DNA of 38,000 bases from an uncultured Methanobrevibacter sp. (GCA_902789505.1 CADAOO010000020.1:1-38000); one strand, 5' to 3'. Positions 18,154 to 27,562 are shown, counted from the first letter of the stretch. Notes: generated by a model from the letters alone, not told the origin. Numbers and translations are program-made.

Positions 18154-19707
18154 TTGAGTGTTGATGATAATGCTACTATTTCTTATGAGTTGATTCCTGA
18201 GGATGCTGAAGGTGATGTCAGATTTATGAGTAATGACACCAGCATTGTCTATGCTGATGCTGAAACTGGTATTATCGTAGGTCGTGGTGTAGGTACTGCA
18301 ACTGTTTCTGTAACCTATTTCGGAAATGGTAAATATAAATCATCTACTACTAATGTGACTGTTACTGTTAGTAAGATACCTACTCGGATTTCTGCGGAGG
18401 GTTGTGAGTTGTATGTTGATGATAATGCTACTATTTCTTATAAGTTGATTCCTAAGGATGCTGAGGGTGATGTTAGGTTTATGAGTAATGATTCTAGTGT
18501 TGTTTATGCTGATGCTGAGACTGGTGTTGTTGTTGGTCGTGGTGCAGGTACTGCAACTGTTTCTGTAACCTACTTCGGAAATGACAAATATGAGTCATCC
18601 AGTACTAATGTGACTGTTACTGTTAATAAGGTTCCTACTGAAATCACTGCAGAAGGCTGTGAGTTGTTTGTTGATGATAATGCTACTATTTCTTATAAGT
18701 TGATTCCTAAGGATGCTGAGGGTGATGTCAGGTTCATGAGTAATGACACCAGCATTGTCTATGCGGATGCTGAAACAGGCATTGTTGTTGCTCGCGGTGC
18801 AGGTACTGCAACTGTTTCTGTCTCATACTTTGGAAATGATATGTATGCTCCTTCAAACACTACAGTTAAGGTTGTAGTCAACAAGCTAACCACTAATTTA
18901 GTCACCAAATATGAAAACGGCACTATCTATGCTACCGTGACCGATGCCAACGGCAATCCGATCAGCGGTCTTAAGGTCGGATTTGCTCTCAAAGGTGTTA
19001 AATACATCATCAGCGATGAAAACGGTCAGGCCAATTACACACTTCCTGATTTGGATGAGGGTACTTACAGGTTTAAGGTAATGGCTTACGGTAATCACTT
19101 ATATGAAAATTCCAATACGGAGACTGTTGTTGTAGTTAAGAAGCAATCAAAAATCTTCTTGCGTAATGCATTGTACTTTACTCTTGAAACAAAGATAGTA
19201 AAAATTACCTTATGGGATGATAATAACAAGCCTGTTGCCGGAAAAACTGTTCATATCAAGGTATACGATTCACGCTATTCAGGTGTGACTGATAAGGATG
19301 GTAATGCATACATCAGGGTAGGCATAGGATTCGGTGTTCATAAGGCTACAGTCAGCTTTGACGGCGACTATCAGTATGCTTCATCCAACAGGACAGGTGA
19401 AATAAGGGTTATCAAGGAAACTCCTTCCATTATGGTTCGTGGTGCTGACCAGAAGTTCAAGGTTGGTGACAATCCTAAAGTTGTAAATGTGTACCTGTGG
19501 GACAGAAACAGCAAGCCGCTTCCTGTAAACTCCAAGGTTGCGATTAAGGTAAATGGCCAGACTTTTGTTGGTTACACTGACAGTAGAGGTATTGCAAAAG
19601 TAGTTATCAATATTAATAATCCCGGTACTTTCCAAGCCGAACTTAAATATGCAGGTAACAGTGCCTACAATGCTATAACCAGACCTATAAAATTTACAAT
19701 TTCATAG
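18154..19707 (+). pseudogene. Adhesin-like surface protein, C-terminal part (after frameshift)
   Basis: 517 codons are open here. This is not an independent gene: there is no signal peptide, no ribosome binding site and no promoter, and its first residues (SVDDNATISYELIPEDAEGD) lie mid-domain. It holds three 85-residue Ig-like repeats, then three or more Big/CarboxypepD-like beta domains (TVTDANGNPISGLKVG, LWDDNNKPVAGKTVHIKV, LWDRNSKPLPVNSKVAIKV) ending KFTIS, which is the usual C-terminus of methanogen adhesin-like proteins. It continues the frame interrupted at 18125/18126. Either the gene is a recent pseudogene, it varies between cells, or the base is a sequence error. Both halves are otherwise intact, which argues that the change is recent or artefactual. 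Confidence 0.8.
18160..18924 (+). repeat. Three 255-bp tandem repeats (85 codons each)
   Basis: Units start at 18160, 18415 and 18670. The 59 bases at 18415-18473 are identical at 18670-18728. Such near-identical tandem DNA allows copy-number change or gene conversion. Confidence 0.8.
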
Positions 19708-19737
19708 AGATTTTTCTTTAATCTCTATCTTTTTTTT
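19705..19737 (+). terminator. Hairpin terminator after adhesin-like gene
   Basis: An 8-bp perfect stem TAGAGATT/AATCTCTA (19705-19712 with 19720-19727) and a 7-base loop, then a run of T to 19737. The stem begins in the stop codon of the adhesin frame. Confidence 0.7.
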
Positions 19738-19831
19738 ATTTTATCATTTTTTTGCTGATTTCTTTTTTTAAGATAACCTATTTAAAATATGTTGAACTAA
19801 TATTATACTAATTAATATTTTGGTGATAATT

Positions 19832-20701
19832 TTGAATTTTGATTTGAAGGAATCTTTTTTGATATTTATTCGTGGAATCCTTATGGGTTCTGCAGATATT
19901 GTTCCAGGTGTTTCTGGAGGAACAATTGCATTGATTACTGGAATTTATGCTCATTTGGTTGAGGCAATAAGTAAAATCCGTTTCGGATTTTTAAAACCGT
20001 TATTTAAAGGAGACTTCAAAGGTTTTTCAACCCAATTGCTTGATGAGATTGACTTCAAGTTTTTTATTCCTCTGGTTTTGGGTATCGGTATCGCATTTCT
20101 GACACTTGCCAAGGTGGTTACCTATTGCATGGATGTGTATCCTGCTTGGACATTTTCATTCTTCTTGGGTCTTATTATAGCTTCTGCAGTTATCCTGTTT
20201 AGAAAGCTCAATGAAATCAACTTGAAAAACTTTGTATTTGCTTTGATTGGTGCCATATTAACATTTATCTTTGTAAGCTTGAATCCGATAGCTGCCAATC
20301 ATTCATTGCTGGTCATATTTATTTCAGGCATGATTGCGATTTGTGCAATGATTCTGCCGGGTGTTTCAGGTTCATTTTTACTGTTGTTGCTTGGCCAGTA
20401 CGAATATATGCTGAACGCTCTTCACCAGTTGCATTTCAGTGAAATAATTGTCTTTGTGGTTGGTGCGTTGATAGGAATACTTGGATTTTCAAAAATCCTG
20501 AATTATCTGCTTAAGAACCATGAAGAAGTGACAATGGCATTTCTTATTGGGGTCATGATTGGTTCTCTAAAGGTTCCTGGTGGTGAAATAATCAATTCCA
20601 CAGGTTTAAGCTTCAGTGCACTTCTTCCATGTATTATTATTGCGATTGTTGGATTTGCAATAATTATCCTTTTGGAAACCAGATTTGATTATATTGAATA
20701 A
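19832..20701 (+). CDS. DUF368 family membrane protein (polyprenyl-phosphate translocase family)
   Basis: A polytopic membrane protein of 289 residues. The N-terminal GSADIVPGVSGGTIALITGIY and the internal repeat GMIAICAMILPGVSGSFLLLLLG are the paired PGVSG signatures of DUF368. In bacteria this family (PopT) was shown to return undecaprenyl phosphate across the membrane; in an archaeon the equivalent lipid would be a dolichol-like phosphate used for surface glycans, which is inference. The start is taken as TTG at 19832, four bases after GGTGAT (19822-19827). A TTG at 19820 would lie before that site. Eight or nine hydrophobic segments are readable. It stands alone between terminators. Confidence 0.9.
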   Translation: MNFDLKESFLIFIRGILMGSADIVPGVSGGTIALITGIYAHLVEAISKIRFGFLKPLFKGDFKGFSTQLLDEIDFKFFIPLVLGIGIAFLTLAKVVTYCMDVYPAWTFSFFLGLIIASAVILFRKLNEINLKNFVFALIGAILTFIFVSLNPIAANHSLLVIFISGMIAICAMILPGVSGSFLLLLLGQYEYMLNALHQLHFSEIIVFVVGALIGILGFSKILNYLLKNHEEVTMAFLIGVMIGSLKVPGGEIINSTGLSFSALLPCIIIAIVGFAIIILLETRFDYIE

Positions 20702-20759
20702 TCAAATTCAATTACTTTTTTTTTAAAATTTATTAACAATTAAAAATATAATATTATCA

Positions 20760-23351
20760 ATGCTAGTTTTAAAAAAGATAAAAAAACAGTGGAGACTGTA
20801 TCCAATCGGGTCCCCGAAAGGTGCCCTAAATCACAAAAGGGAACCTGAATTTGTGGGAAACATCAAATTCAGGGATGAAGGTGACTCATTATCTATTTCA
20901 CGATTCGTTGCAGATTATAATTTCAAGGACAACTCCACTTTGAATGAAAAACTAGTGCCTCCGGGTGAAATTATTAAATTATTACGTTCCCAGGCTGTTT
21001 TTTTAGCAACCAAAGATGAAAAGGTAGAAAAGTTCCTGAAATCACTCAACATTAAAGTCAGACACACTCAAGTATGCGATTACTGCGCTTATGAGGGCAA
21101 CATCACAATTGTCAATTCTTCATTTTCCTATAAATACAACAATCAGTTAATCTGTAAGGATTGTGCTTTGGATACGATAAAACAGGAAATCAAACTTCAG
21201 GGTTTTGACAAAAAGATTTTCAGAAACCTGAAATCCACTTTGGAAAAAACCGGCAGTCTGGAAAAGACCCTCTCTGTTTTGGATCCTCATTTTGACGCTT
21301 TAAAAAATAAAAATTTGACATTGTTTGACAAAACCAGAAAACCGAGGCATATCATACCTCCGGTTGATATGAAACGTTTAAAAATTCCAAAGAAGTTCAA
21401 ACAAATTTTATTGGATTCTGGCAACACCAAATTATTGCCAGTTCAGTATCTGGCAATTAAGGAAGGGCTTTTGAAAGGTGAGGATTTGCTTGTTGTCAGC
21501 GCAACCGGTTCCGGCAAAACCCTTGTTGGGGAACTTGCGGGCATTACTGAAGCCCTGAAAGGTAAGAAATTTATATTTTTGACACCTCTGGTTGCTCTTG
21601 CAAATCAGAAGTATAGGGATTTCAAAAAGAAATACTCCAAACTCGGATTGAAGGTAGCCATTAAAGTTGGAAGAAATCGTGTCAAGGCTAAGGGGGAATT
21701 GAACTTTCCGGATTCTGATGTTTCAAAGTCCGATATTGTGGTTGCAACCTATGAAGGTATTGATTATCTTTTAAGAAATGGAAATTCGGCATCCCTGTCC
21801 AATTTGGGTGTTGTTTTAATAGATGAAATCCACATGATTGATGATGAAGACCGCGGAACACGTTTGAATGGTTTGATTAAAAGATTAAAGAATCTGTATC
21901 CGAAAACCCAAATAATAGGTCTTTCGGCAACAGTCAAAAACCCCGAATTTCTGGCATCAGAGTTTAACATGAAGCTTGTTAAATATGATGAGCGGCCTGT
22001 TCCTCTTGAAAGACATTTGGTTTATACCAGAAACGAATCCCAAAAGCGATTTTTAATGCTTAAATTGGTTCAGAAGGAATACAATACCAAATCCAAAAAG
22101 GGCTTTAGGGGACAGACTATCATATTTACAAATTCAAGGCGTAAAACCCACCAGATTGCAAATTACCTGTCCAATAAGAGAGTCAATGCTCAGGCTTATC
22201 ATGCAGGACTGTCCTATTATAAGAAGGAAAAAATAGAAAAGGATTTTGACAAGGGTAAAATATCTTGTGTTGTCACAACTGCTGCCCTGGCTGCAGGTGT
22301 TGATTTTCCTGCTTCTCAGGTTATTTTTGACTCTTTGGTGATGGGAAACAAGTGGATTAATCCGAATGAGTTTTCACAGATGCTTGGGCGTGCCGGAAGG
22401 CCAACATATCATGACAGGGGAATAGTTTATCTGCTTCCTGAAGTAGGCAATGAGTTTGCAGGTGAATCCGAAGAGGCAATGGCGCTTGACTTACTGGAAA
22501 GCAATAGTGAAGATGTATTCATTGAATATGATGAGGGATCTGCCTATGAACAGATTCTGGCAGACATATCATCAACCTCAATCAAATCAAAAGAGGAATT
22601 GAATAAGTTTTATAAGGGTGTCGATATTCCCGTCAGCTTAAAAATAGCCGTTGATGAAATGGAGGATTTGGGTTTAATCAACATTTCCGCCAATAATAAA
22701 TTGGAAGTCACCAAATACGGCAGAGCCGCTTCGGTTTCATTTTTATCAATTGATGATGCGGAATTCATTAAGAATACCTTAAATGATTATAATTATCTGA
22801 AAAGATATGTCGGTCTGTCTCCAATGTATAAGAAAAAAGACAAGTATGACAAGCTGAAAGTTTTAATCTTGGCTATGGCACTTGATTTAGAGATGTTTGA
22901 AAATGCATATCTGTCAAGTGTTATCCACAATCAGATTTCTAATGCATTGAAAATCAAGTTTTCAACAAGATTGTTTGCCGAATCGACATTGGATATCATT
23001 TCCAGCGGGGAGGCTATAGAAAAGGTCGACAGAAAATTCCAGGATGCATTGGTTGCCCTTCAAAGTGATTTCATGCAGTGCAGATGTCAGGACAGACCAT
23101 TTTGCAGCTGTATGCAAAGGGGAATTTCTGAGGTTATTGTTCACGAAAGATTAAAGGGCAAGGACCCACAAGATATATCAAATAAGCTGTTTAGAAAATA
23201 TCAGATTCAGGTATATCCTGGAGACATATTCTCATGGCTGGATAATTTTGTTAAGAATTTGGATGCCATTAAAAGAATAGCTAAGGCTCATAATAGACAA
23301 AACTTTGTTAAAAAAACTAATTATTTAATTAAAAAAATAGAAAACGGGTGA
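20760..23351 (+). CDS. Superfamily 2 DEAD/DEAH helicase with zinc motifs (DUF5814-type, archaeal)
   Basis: An 863-residue helicase. The N-terminus carries a four-Cys zinc motif (C106, C109, C132, C135). The SF2 core follows: ATGSGKT at 248-254, DEIH at 355-358, LSAT at 388-391, then TIIFTNSRRKTHQIA, TAALAAGVDFPASQ and the motif VI QMLGRAGRPTYHDRG. A C-terminal cluster C774, C776, C782, C784 (QCRCQDRPFCSCMQRG) may hold a second metal. It resembles the uncharacterised archaeal helicases of the MJ1401 type, related to Hel308/Ski2. No ribosome binding site precedes the ATG, and a TATA-like AAAAATATAATAT lies about 15 bases upstream, so the mRNA may be nearly leaderless. It overlaps the ribosome binding site of the HerA-like gene, so they form one operon. 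Confidence 0.88.
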   Translation: MLVLKKIKKQWRLYPIGSPKGALNHKREPEFVGNIKFRDEGDSLSISRFVADYNFKDNSTLNEKLVPPGEIIKLLRSQAVFLATKDEKVEKFLKSLNIKVRHTQVCDYCAYEGNITIVNSSFSYKYNNQLICKDCALDTIKQEIKLQGFDKKIFRNLKSTLEKTGSLEKTLSVLDPHFDALKNKNLTLFDKTRKPRHIIPPVDMKRLKIPKKFKQILLDSGNTKLLPVQYLAIKEGLLKGEDLLVVSATGSGKTLVGELAGITEALKGKKFIFLTPLVALANQKYRDFKKKYSKLGLKVAIKVGRNRVKAKGELNFPDSDVSKSDIVVATYEGIDYLLRNGNSASLSNLGVVLIDEIHMIDDEDRGTRLNGLIKRLKNLYPKTQIIGLSATVKNPEFLASEFNMKLVKYDERPVPLERHLVYTRNESQKRFLMLKLVQKEYNTKSKKGFRGQTIIFTNSRRKTHQIANYLSNKRVNAQAYHAGLSYYKKEKIEKDFDKGKISCVVTTAALAAGVDFPASQVIFDSLVMGNKWINPNEFSQMLGRAGRPTYHDRGIVYLLPEVGNEFAGESEEAMALDLLESNSEDVFIEYDEGSAYEQILADISSTSIKSKEELNKFYKGVDIPVSLKIAVDEMEDLGLINISANNKLEVTKYGRAASVSFLSIDDAEFIKNTLNDYNYLKRYVGLSPMYKKKDKYDKLKVLILAMALDLEMFENAYLSSVIHNQISNALKIKFSTRLFAESTLDIISSGEAIEKVDRKFQDALVALQSDFMQCRCQDRPFCSCMQRGISEVIVHERLKGKDPQDISNKLFRKYQIQVYPGDIFSWLDNFVKNLDAIKRIAKAHNRQNFVKKTNYLIKKIENG

Positions 23352-23357
23352 ATTTAA

Positions 23358-24962
23358 GTGTTTGCTGAAGAAAAAATATTAATAGGCTGTAATGAAAACA
23401 CTTCTGTGTCTTTATTACCGAAACTGGCTAACAGGCATGGTCTTATAGCCGGTGCAACAGGTACTGGAAAAACAGTGACTTTAAAGGTATTGGCCGAGTC
23501 ATTTTCTGATTTGGGAGTTCCAGTATTTTTGGCAGATATGAAAGGTGACATTTCAGGACTTGCCAAGGTAGGTTCCGGAAATGATTTCATAACAAAAAAC
23601 AGGGAAAAGTATGGTCTTGATGATAAGGGATTCAAATTCAAGGAATATCCAGTTGAATTCTGGGATTTGTTTGGTGAAAAAGGTCTTCCGGTTAGGGTGA
23701 CTTTATCAGAAATGGGTCCGGTTTTGCTTTCAAAAATCCTGAACCTGTCTGAAGCACAGGCAGGTATATTGAACATTGTTTTTAGGGTAGCGGATGAAAA
23801 ATCATTGCCTATTATTGATTTGAAAGATTTGAAATCAATGATAAATCATGTAGTTGAAAATAAGGATGCCTATGAAGGTGAATATGGTGCCATTGCCGCA
23901 AAATCCGCAAATACAATTTTAAGGAGCCTGATTACACTGGAAGATCAGGGTGGAAATGGATTCTTCGGTGAACCTGCTTTGGAACTTTCCGACTTTATGC
24001 AGGTTGATGATAACGGATGTGGCGTAATTAATATTATGGATGCTCAGAAATTATCCCTTTCACCTGAAATATACTCAACATTCCTGCTTTGGATGCTGTC
24101 CACTCTTTTTGAGGAATTGCCTGAAGTTGGAGATATGGACAAGCCTAAATTCGTATTTTTCTTTGATGAAGCACACCTGCTTTTTGATGATATGTCACCT
24201 GAATTCGGTAAGAAAATTGAACAGATAGTAAGGTTAATCAGGTCAAAGGGTGTTGGAGTATACTTTATTTCACAGTCACCTGCTGATATTCCCGATGACA
24301 TTTTGGCGCAGTTGGGTAATCGTGTTCAGCATGCACTCCATGCATACACTCCAAAAGACCAGAAGGCTGTAAAGGTAGCGGCTGAATCATTCAGAGCAAA
24401 TCCGAACTTTGATACTGCTGAGGTAATTTCCAATTTGGGAATCGGTCAGGCTTTAGTTTCAGTGTTGGATGAAAACGGTGTTCCGACAGTGGTCGAGCAG
24501 GTTGATATCGTTCCTCCGCAAAGTCATATTGGGGCCATTGATGATGACTTGAGAAATGAGCTGATTAATATTTCAACATTGAAGTCAAAATACTGGGATG
24601 CGGTTGATGGCGAGTCAGCTTATGAATTGCTGTTAAATAAGATTGAGTCCAATCCGAACATTGAAAGTGAAGTGGCTCCTGAAACCATGGAAATCATTGA
24701 AGAAATGAAGGCACAACAGGATGAAGCTCCGGAAGTTCCTCAACAACAGGAAGCTCCTGCTGAAGAGCCTCAGCAACAGGGATCTGTTTTGGATGGTATT
24801 TTGGGAACTGTTTTAGGTGGAGGACAGACTTCCGGCGGTAAAAATGCTAAAAAATCAGATGCTCAAAAAATGGCTGAAAGGGCTGCAACACAGGCAGTGA
24901 ACGCAGTGGCACGTGAAGCTACAAGGGGAATCATGAGGGGATTGTTCGGACAGATGAAATGA
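23358..24962 (+). CDS. HerA-like/DUF853 P-loop ATPase
   Basis: A 534-residue ATPase of the DUF853 branch of the HerA/FtsK superfamily. Walker A GATGTGKT is at 32-39, followed by the family stretch VPVFLADMKGDISGLAKVG. Walker B is KFVFFFDEAHLLFDD near 255-270, then FISQSPADIPDDILAQLGNRVQH. The core ends near 440, followed by a Pro/Gln/Glu-rich linker (residues about 455-475) and a basic C-terminal helix (QKMAERAATQAVNAVAREATRG). The start is GTG at 23358 behind GGTGA at 23347-23351, which overlaps the helicase stop. HerA proteins are hexameric DNA translocases; the role of DUF853 is not established. There is no NurA-like nuclease next to it. Confidence 0.9.
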   Translation: MFAEEKILIGCNENTSVSLLPKLANRHGLIAGATGTGKTVTLKVLAESFSDLGVPVFLADMKGDISGLAKVGSGNDFITKNREKYGLDDKGFKFKEYPVEFWDLFGEKGLPVRVTLSEMGPVLLSKILNLSEAQAGILNIVFRVADEKSLPIIDLKDLKSMINHVVENKDAYEGEYGAIAAKSANTILRSLITLEDQGGNGFFGEPALELSDFMQVDDNGCGVINIMDAQKLSLSPEIYSTFLLWMLSTLFEELPEVGDMDKPKFVFFFDEAHLLFDDMSPEFGKKIEQIVRLIRSKGVGVYFISQSPADIPDDILAQLGNRVQHALHAYTPKDQKAVKVAAESFRANPNFDTAEVISNLGIGQALVSVLDENGVPTVVEQVDIVPPQSHIGAIDDDLRNELINISTLKSKYWDAVDGESAYELLLNKIESNPNIESEVAPETMEIIEEMKAQQDEAPEVPQQQEAPAEEPQQQGSVLDGILGTVLGGGQTSGGKNAKKSDAQKMAERAATQAVNAVAREATRGIMRGLFGQMK

Positions 24963-24972
24963 GGTGATTTTC

Positions 24973-25464
24973 ATGGCCCATCCTCATAAAAATGCAATTG
25001 CCAAAATGAGTGCCTCTTCTTTAATATCCATTATCGAAGAGTCAAAAATGACTTATGTGCGTGAAAATTTAAGCATATCCCTACATGAAAGTCAGGTGAA
25101 ACTTTTAAAGCAGGTCAAAAAGCATGACAAGTCACATCACAAAAAAATCAGGATTAGACAGTTTGAAAAAGCTGAAAAAACAGACTTGTTTAATCTTCAC
25201 TTGGAGCTGTATCTGAAAAAATACAAAAAACTGGCAGAAAAAGGTTTGGTTGAAGTTGATGAGGCACCTAATAACGGCCTTGCTTATGACTGTTCATTGA
25301 CTGATGAAGGTAAAGATATCCTTGACGAAATTTCATGCCTTGAAAGTGAATGGGAGAATGTTGTTGGTGTTGGAGAAGATGATTTGGAAGTCTTGAGGAA
25401 TCTGGCACTAAACTCATTTGAAATTTCATATAGGCATAAGAAAAAACGTGATTTCATTTTTTAA
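24973..25464 (+). CDS. Hypothetical protein, possible winged-helix
   Basis: A 163-residue basic protein from the ATG at 24973, with GAGGTGA at 24961-24967 upstream; an in-frame GTG at 24964 lies within that site and is rejected. Its middle is Lys/His-rich ([18 protein letters not shown]). The segment [21 protein letters not shown]...[13 protein letters not shown] looks like the recognition helix and wing of a MarR/PadR-like domain, but this is a weak reading. It follows the HerA-like gene by 10 bases, so it is the third gene of the helicase operon. Its 3' end overlaps the convergent DUF123 gene by 11 bases. Confidence 0.7.
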   Translation: MAHPHKNAIAKMSASSLISIIEESKMTYVRENLSISLHESQVKLLKQVKKHDKSHHKKIRIRQFEKAEKTDLFNLHLELYLKKYKKLAEKGLVEVDEAPNNGLAYDCSLTDEGKDILDEISCLESEWENVVGVGEDDLEVLRNLALNSFEISYRHKKKRDFIF

Positions 25465-25879
25465 ATGATTTGCATTTCATAGCTATTGAATCATATGCAT
25501 TTTTTACACATTCAATAGCTTCTTTTTTACTTTTAAAATAGTATAAGTGACTTTCACAGTTGCAGTCAGATGAACCAAAGTTCTTGATTGAACTGCTTTG
25601 ATTTGAAATGAATTGGGCTAATCTGCATTCAATTTTTTCATCGGATACATTGTAAATCACTTCATTGATGTGGCAATTCACGTTTTTTGAAAGGTAGTCT
25701 ATGTGCCAGTGAAGCTTTTTATCGTCACTCAAATGTCTTTTAATTCTTGATTCGAGTGAATTCATGGCTGAGCCTACATAAACATAATGCCCTTTTGTGA
25801 AATTGATCTTTCCCAGTTTGCCGATTTCAATTTCTGAAGTTTCATCCAAATTTATTATCAAACAGTAACATCCCTTCAT
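25454..25879 (-). CDS. DUF123 / GIY-YIG nuclease-like protein
   Basis: A 141-residue protein of the DUF123 family, related to GIY-YIG endonucleases. The motif [21 protein letters not shown] (about 31-51) replaces GIY-YIG with a YVYVG version and keeps the following Arg and His, and KLHWHIDYL follows. Residues near 100-115 carry [15 protein letters not shown], a typical end of the domain. The nuclease activity of this family is predicted but not shown. It is transcribed alone, and its stop overlaps the end of the opposing gene. Confidence 0.88.
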   Translation of the reverse strand: MKGCYCLIINLDETSEIEIGKLGKINFTKGHYVYVGSAMNSLESRIKRHLSDDKKLHWHIDYLSKNVNCHINEVIYNVSDEKIECRLAQFISNQSSSIKNFGSSDCNCESHLYYFKSKKEAIECVKNAYDSIAMKCKSFKK

Positions 25880-26030
25880 GAAAATCTTGGTATCTTTTTC
25901 TAATCTTTATTATATTTGATTTTCCAATTTAAATATTGCTTTTAATTTTCGCAACCTATCAAATTATCAAAGCTAATTTTATTTATTGGTCATGAAAAAT
26001 TATATTAGTTTTTCAGGCTAATCTATTATT
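25880..26030. promoter_or_regulatory. Divergent spacer, DUF123 / DUF371 genes
   Basis: An AT-rich spacer. A TATA-like AAAATTATATTAG at about 25995-26007 lies about 25-35 bases before the DUF371 ATG, which would give a leaderless or very short-leader mRNA. No further structure was seen. Confidence 0.4.
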
Positions 26031-26444
26031 ATGATTTTCAAACTTAAAACCAAAGGCCATAAAAATGTCACGTCACATCATAAATCTACCTTTGAGATTA
26101 CAAAGGATGTTGAGATTGGTCCTGCTGCAGACTGCATTATCGGAACTGATGCAGACAAGTCAATGTTGAACTTCCCTCAGGAGTTTAAGGACAAAATATC
26201 CGATTCCAACACTAAAATTACAGTAATTTTGGATACTGAAAACGGTCATGATGAAATAACGGGTTTTGGCCATGAAGATTTGACTTTGACCCATCCGACG
26301 GATATGGTTTGTCGAACCAGCGACTATACCTGCTCCAGAACATTGATGATTAAGGCCGACAAGGCGGCAAAAGATATTGACTTGAAGTTAATTGAAGATT
26401 TAAAAAATGAAAAAGTCATGGAAGTTACCATAAAATTATGCTAA
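26031..26444 (+). CDS. DUF371 family protein
   Basis: A 137-residue conserved archaeal protein. Its N-terminal KTKGHKNVTSHHKSTFEITKDVEIGPAADCIIGT and the C-terminal HPTDMVCRTSDYTCSRTLMIKADKAAKDI are characteristic of DUF371. There is no membrane segment. The function is unknown. The conserved GHKNV and CRTSDY parts suggest an enzymatic or binding site. The ATG has no ribosome binding site and follows a TATA-like element closely, so it is probably leaderless. tRNA-Leu follows with its own promoter-like sequence. Confidence 0.85.
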   Translation: MIFKLKTKGHKNVTSHHKSTFEITKDVEIGPAADCIIGTDADKSMLNFPQEFKDKISDSNTKITVILDTENGHDEITGFGHEDLTLTHPTDMVCRTSDYTCSRTLMIKADKAAKDIDLKLIEDLKNEKVMEVTIKLC

Positions 26445-26464
26445 AAATAGATAAGTTTATATAA

Positions 26465-26503
26465 TGTAAAAAATATATTTTTTTATAACTACTTTTGTTT
26501 TAT
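26465..26503 (+). promoter_or_regulatory. tRNA-Leu promoter
   Basis: AAAAAATATATTTTTTT at 26468-26484 places a TATA-like AAATATAT roughly 29 bases upstream of the tRNA 5' end, as expected for an archaeal tRNA promoter. Confidence 0.5.
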
Positions 26504-26587
<84 letters not shown>

Positions 26588-26707
26588 CTTCATTTTATTA
26601 TTTTATTGAAATCATTTTTAATTTTGAACAATTTCTTTTTTTTAATAAGTTATTTATAATAATGGAACTAAAAATTATATATAATTAAATTTATATGGTG
26701 ATAAATT

Positions 26708-27562
26708 ATGAAAGCCGTTATTCCAGCAGCAGGTTTCGGAACCAGATTCTTGCCTGCCACTAAAGCACAACCTAAGGAAATGTTGCCTGTTTATGACAAG
26801 CCAACTATCCAATATGTAATCGAGGAGGCTGTAGCTTCCGGTATTGATGATATTCTGATTGTTACCGGTAGAAATAAAAGATCCATCGAAGACCATTTCG
26901 ATAAATCCTTTGAACTTGAGCAAACTCTTCAGAGTGCCGGTAAAGATGACCGTTTAAGGCAAGTCCGTGCAATTACCGATTTGGCTGACATCTGTTATGT
27001 CAGACAAAAGGAGCAGAGGGGTTTGGGGGATGCAATCTACTGTGCTAAAAAGCATGTTGGCGGAGAACCGTTTGCGGTGCTTTTGGGAGATTCAATCACT
27101 AAAGGCCCTACTCCCTGCACCAAACAGTTAATTGATGTTTATGAGAAGTATAATGCTTCAGCAATTTCTCTTGAAGCTGTTCCTAAAGAAAAAGTGGAAA
27201 GATATGGTATCATTAAAGGAACTGAAGTTGAAAAGGATGTTTACAATATTGAAAAACTTGTTGAAAAGCCACTTGCTCATCAAGCACCTTCCAATTTGGC
27301 TATTATGGGTCGTTATGTATTGACACCGGACATTTTTGATAAGATTGATGAAACTGAACCTGGTGTTGGCGGTGAAATTCAGCTTACTGATGCGCTTCAA
27401 AAGTTGGATGCAATTTATGGGGTGACATTCGAAGGAAAAACCTATGATATCGGAAACAGGTTTGAATGGCTGAAAACTTCTATAGAATTCGCAATGGATG
27501 ACCCTGAATCAAAGGATGATTTGATTGCATATATGAAAGAAATGATTGATCAGGCTGAATAA
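26708..27562 (+). CDS. galU: UTP-glucose-1-phosphate uridylyltransferase
   Basis: Makes UDP-glucose from glucose-1-phosphate and UTP for surface glycans and sugar nucleotides. The 284 residues match bacterial-type GalU. The N-terminal nucleotide-binding motif AAGFGTRFLPATKAQPKEML is at about 7-26, followed by VYDKPTIQYVIEEA. RQKEQRGLGDAI is the uridine-binding loop, LLGDS the metal/sugar-phosphate motif, and EKP and GGEIQLTDAL the catalytic and sugar-binding parts. GGTGAT at 26698-26703 is the ribosome binding site. It is transcribed on its own. Confidence 0.95.
   Translation: MKAVIPAAGFGTRFLPATKAQPKEMLPVYDKPTIQYVIEEAVASGIDDILIVTGRNKRSIEDHFDKSFELEQTLQSAGKDDRLRQVRAITDLADICYVRQKEQRGLGDAIYCAKKHVGGEPFAVLLGDSITKGPTPCTKQLIDVYEKYNASAISLEAVPKEKVERYGIIKGTEVEKDVYNIEKLVEKPLAHQAPSNLAIMGRYVLTPDIFDKIDETEPGVGGEIQLTDALQKLDAIYGVTFEGKTYDIGNRFEWLKTSIEFAMDDPESKDDLIAYMKEMIDQAE

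Noticed and set aside
18120..18160. Programmed ribosomal frameshift in the adhesin gene
   Set aside because: No slippery heptamer or downstream structure was seen, and the parallel repeat copy lacks the extra base; a mutation or sequence error is simpler.
18154..19707. C-terminal adhesin frame as an independent gene starting at TTG 18154
   Set aside because: It starts mid-domain without a signal peptide or ribosome binding site, and one base change joins it to the upstream frame.
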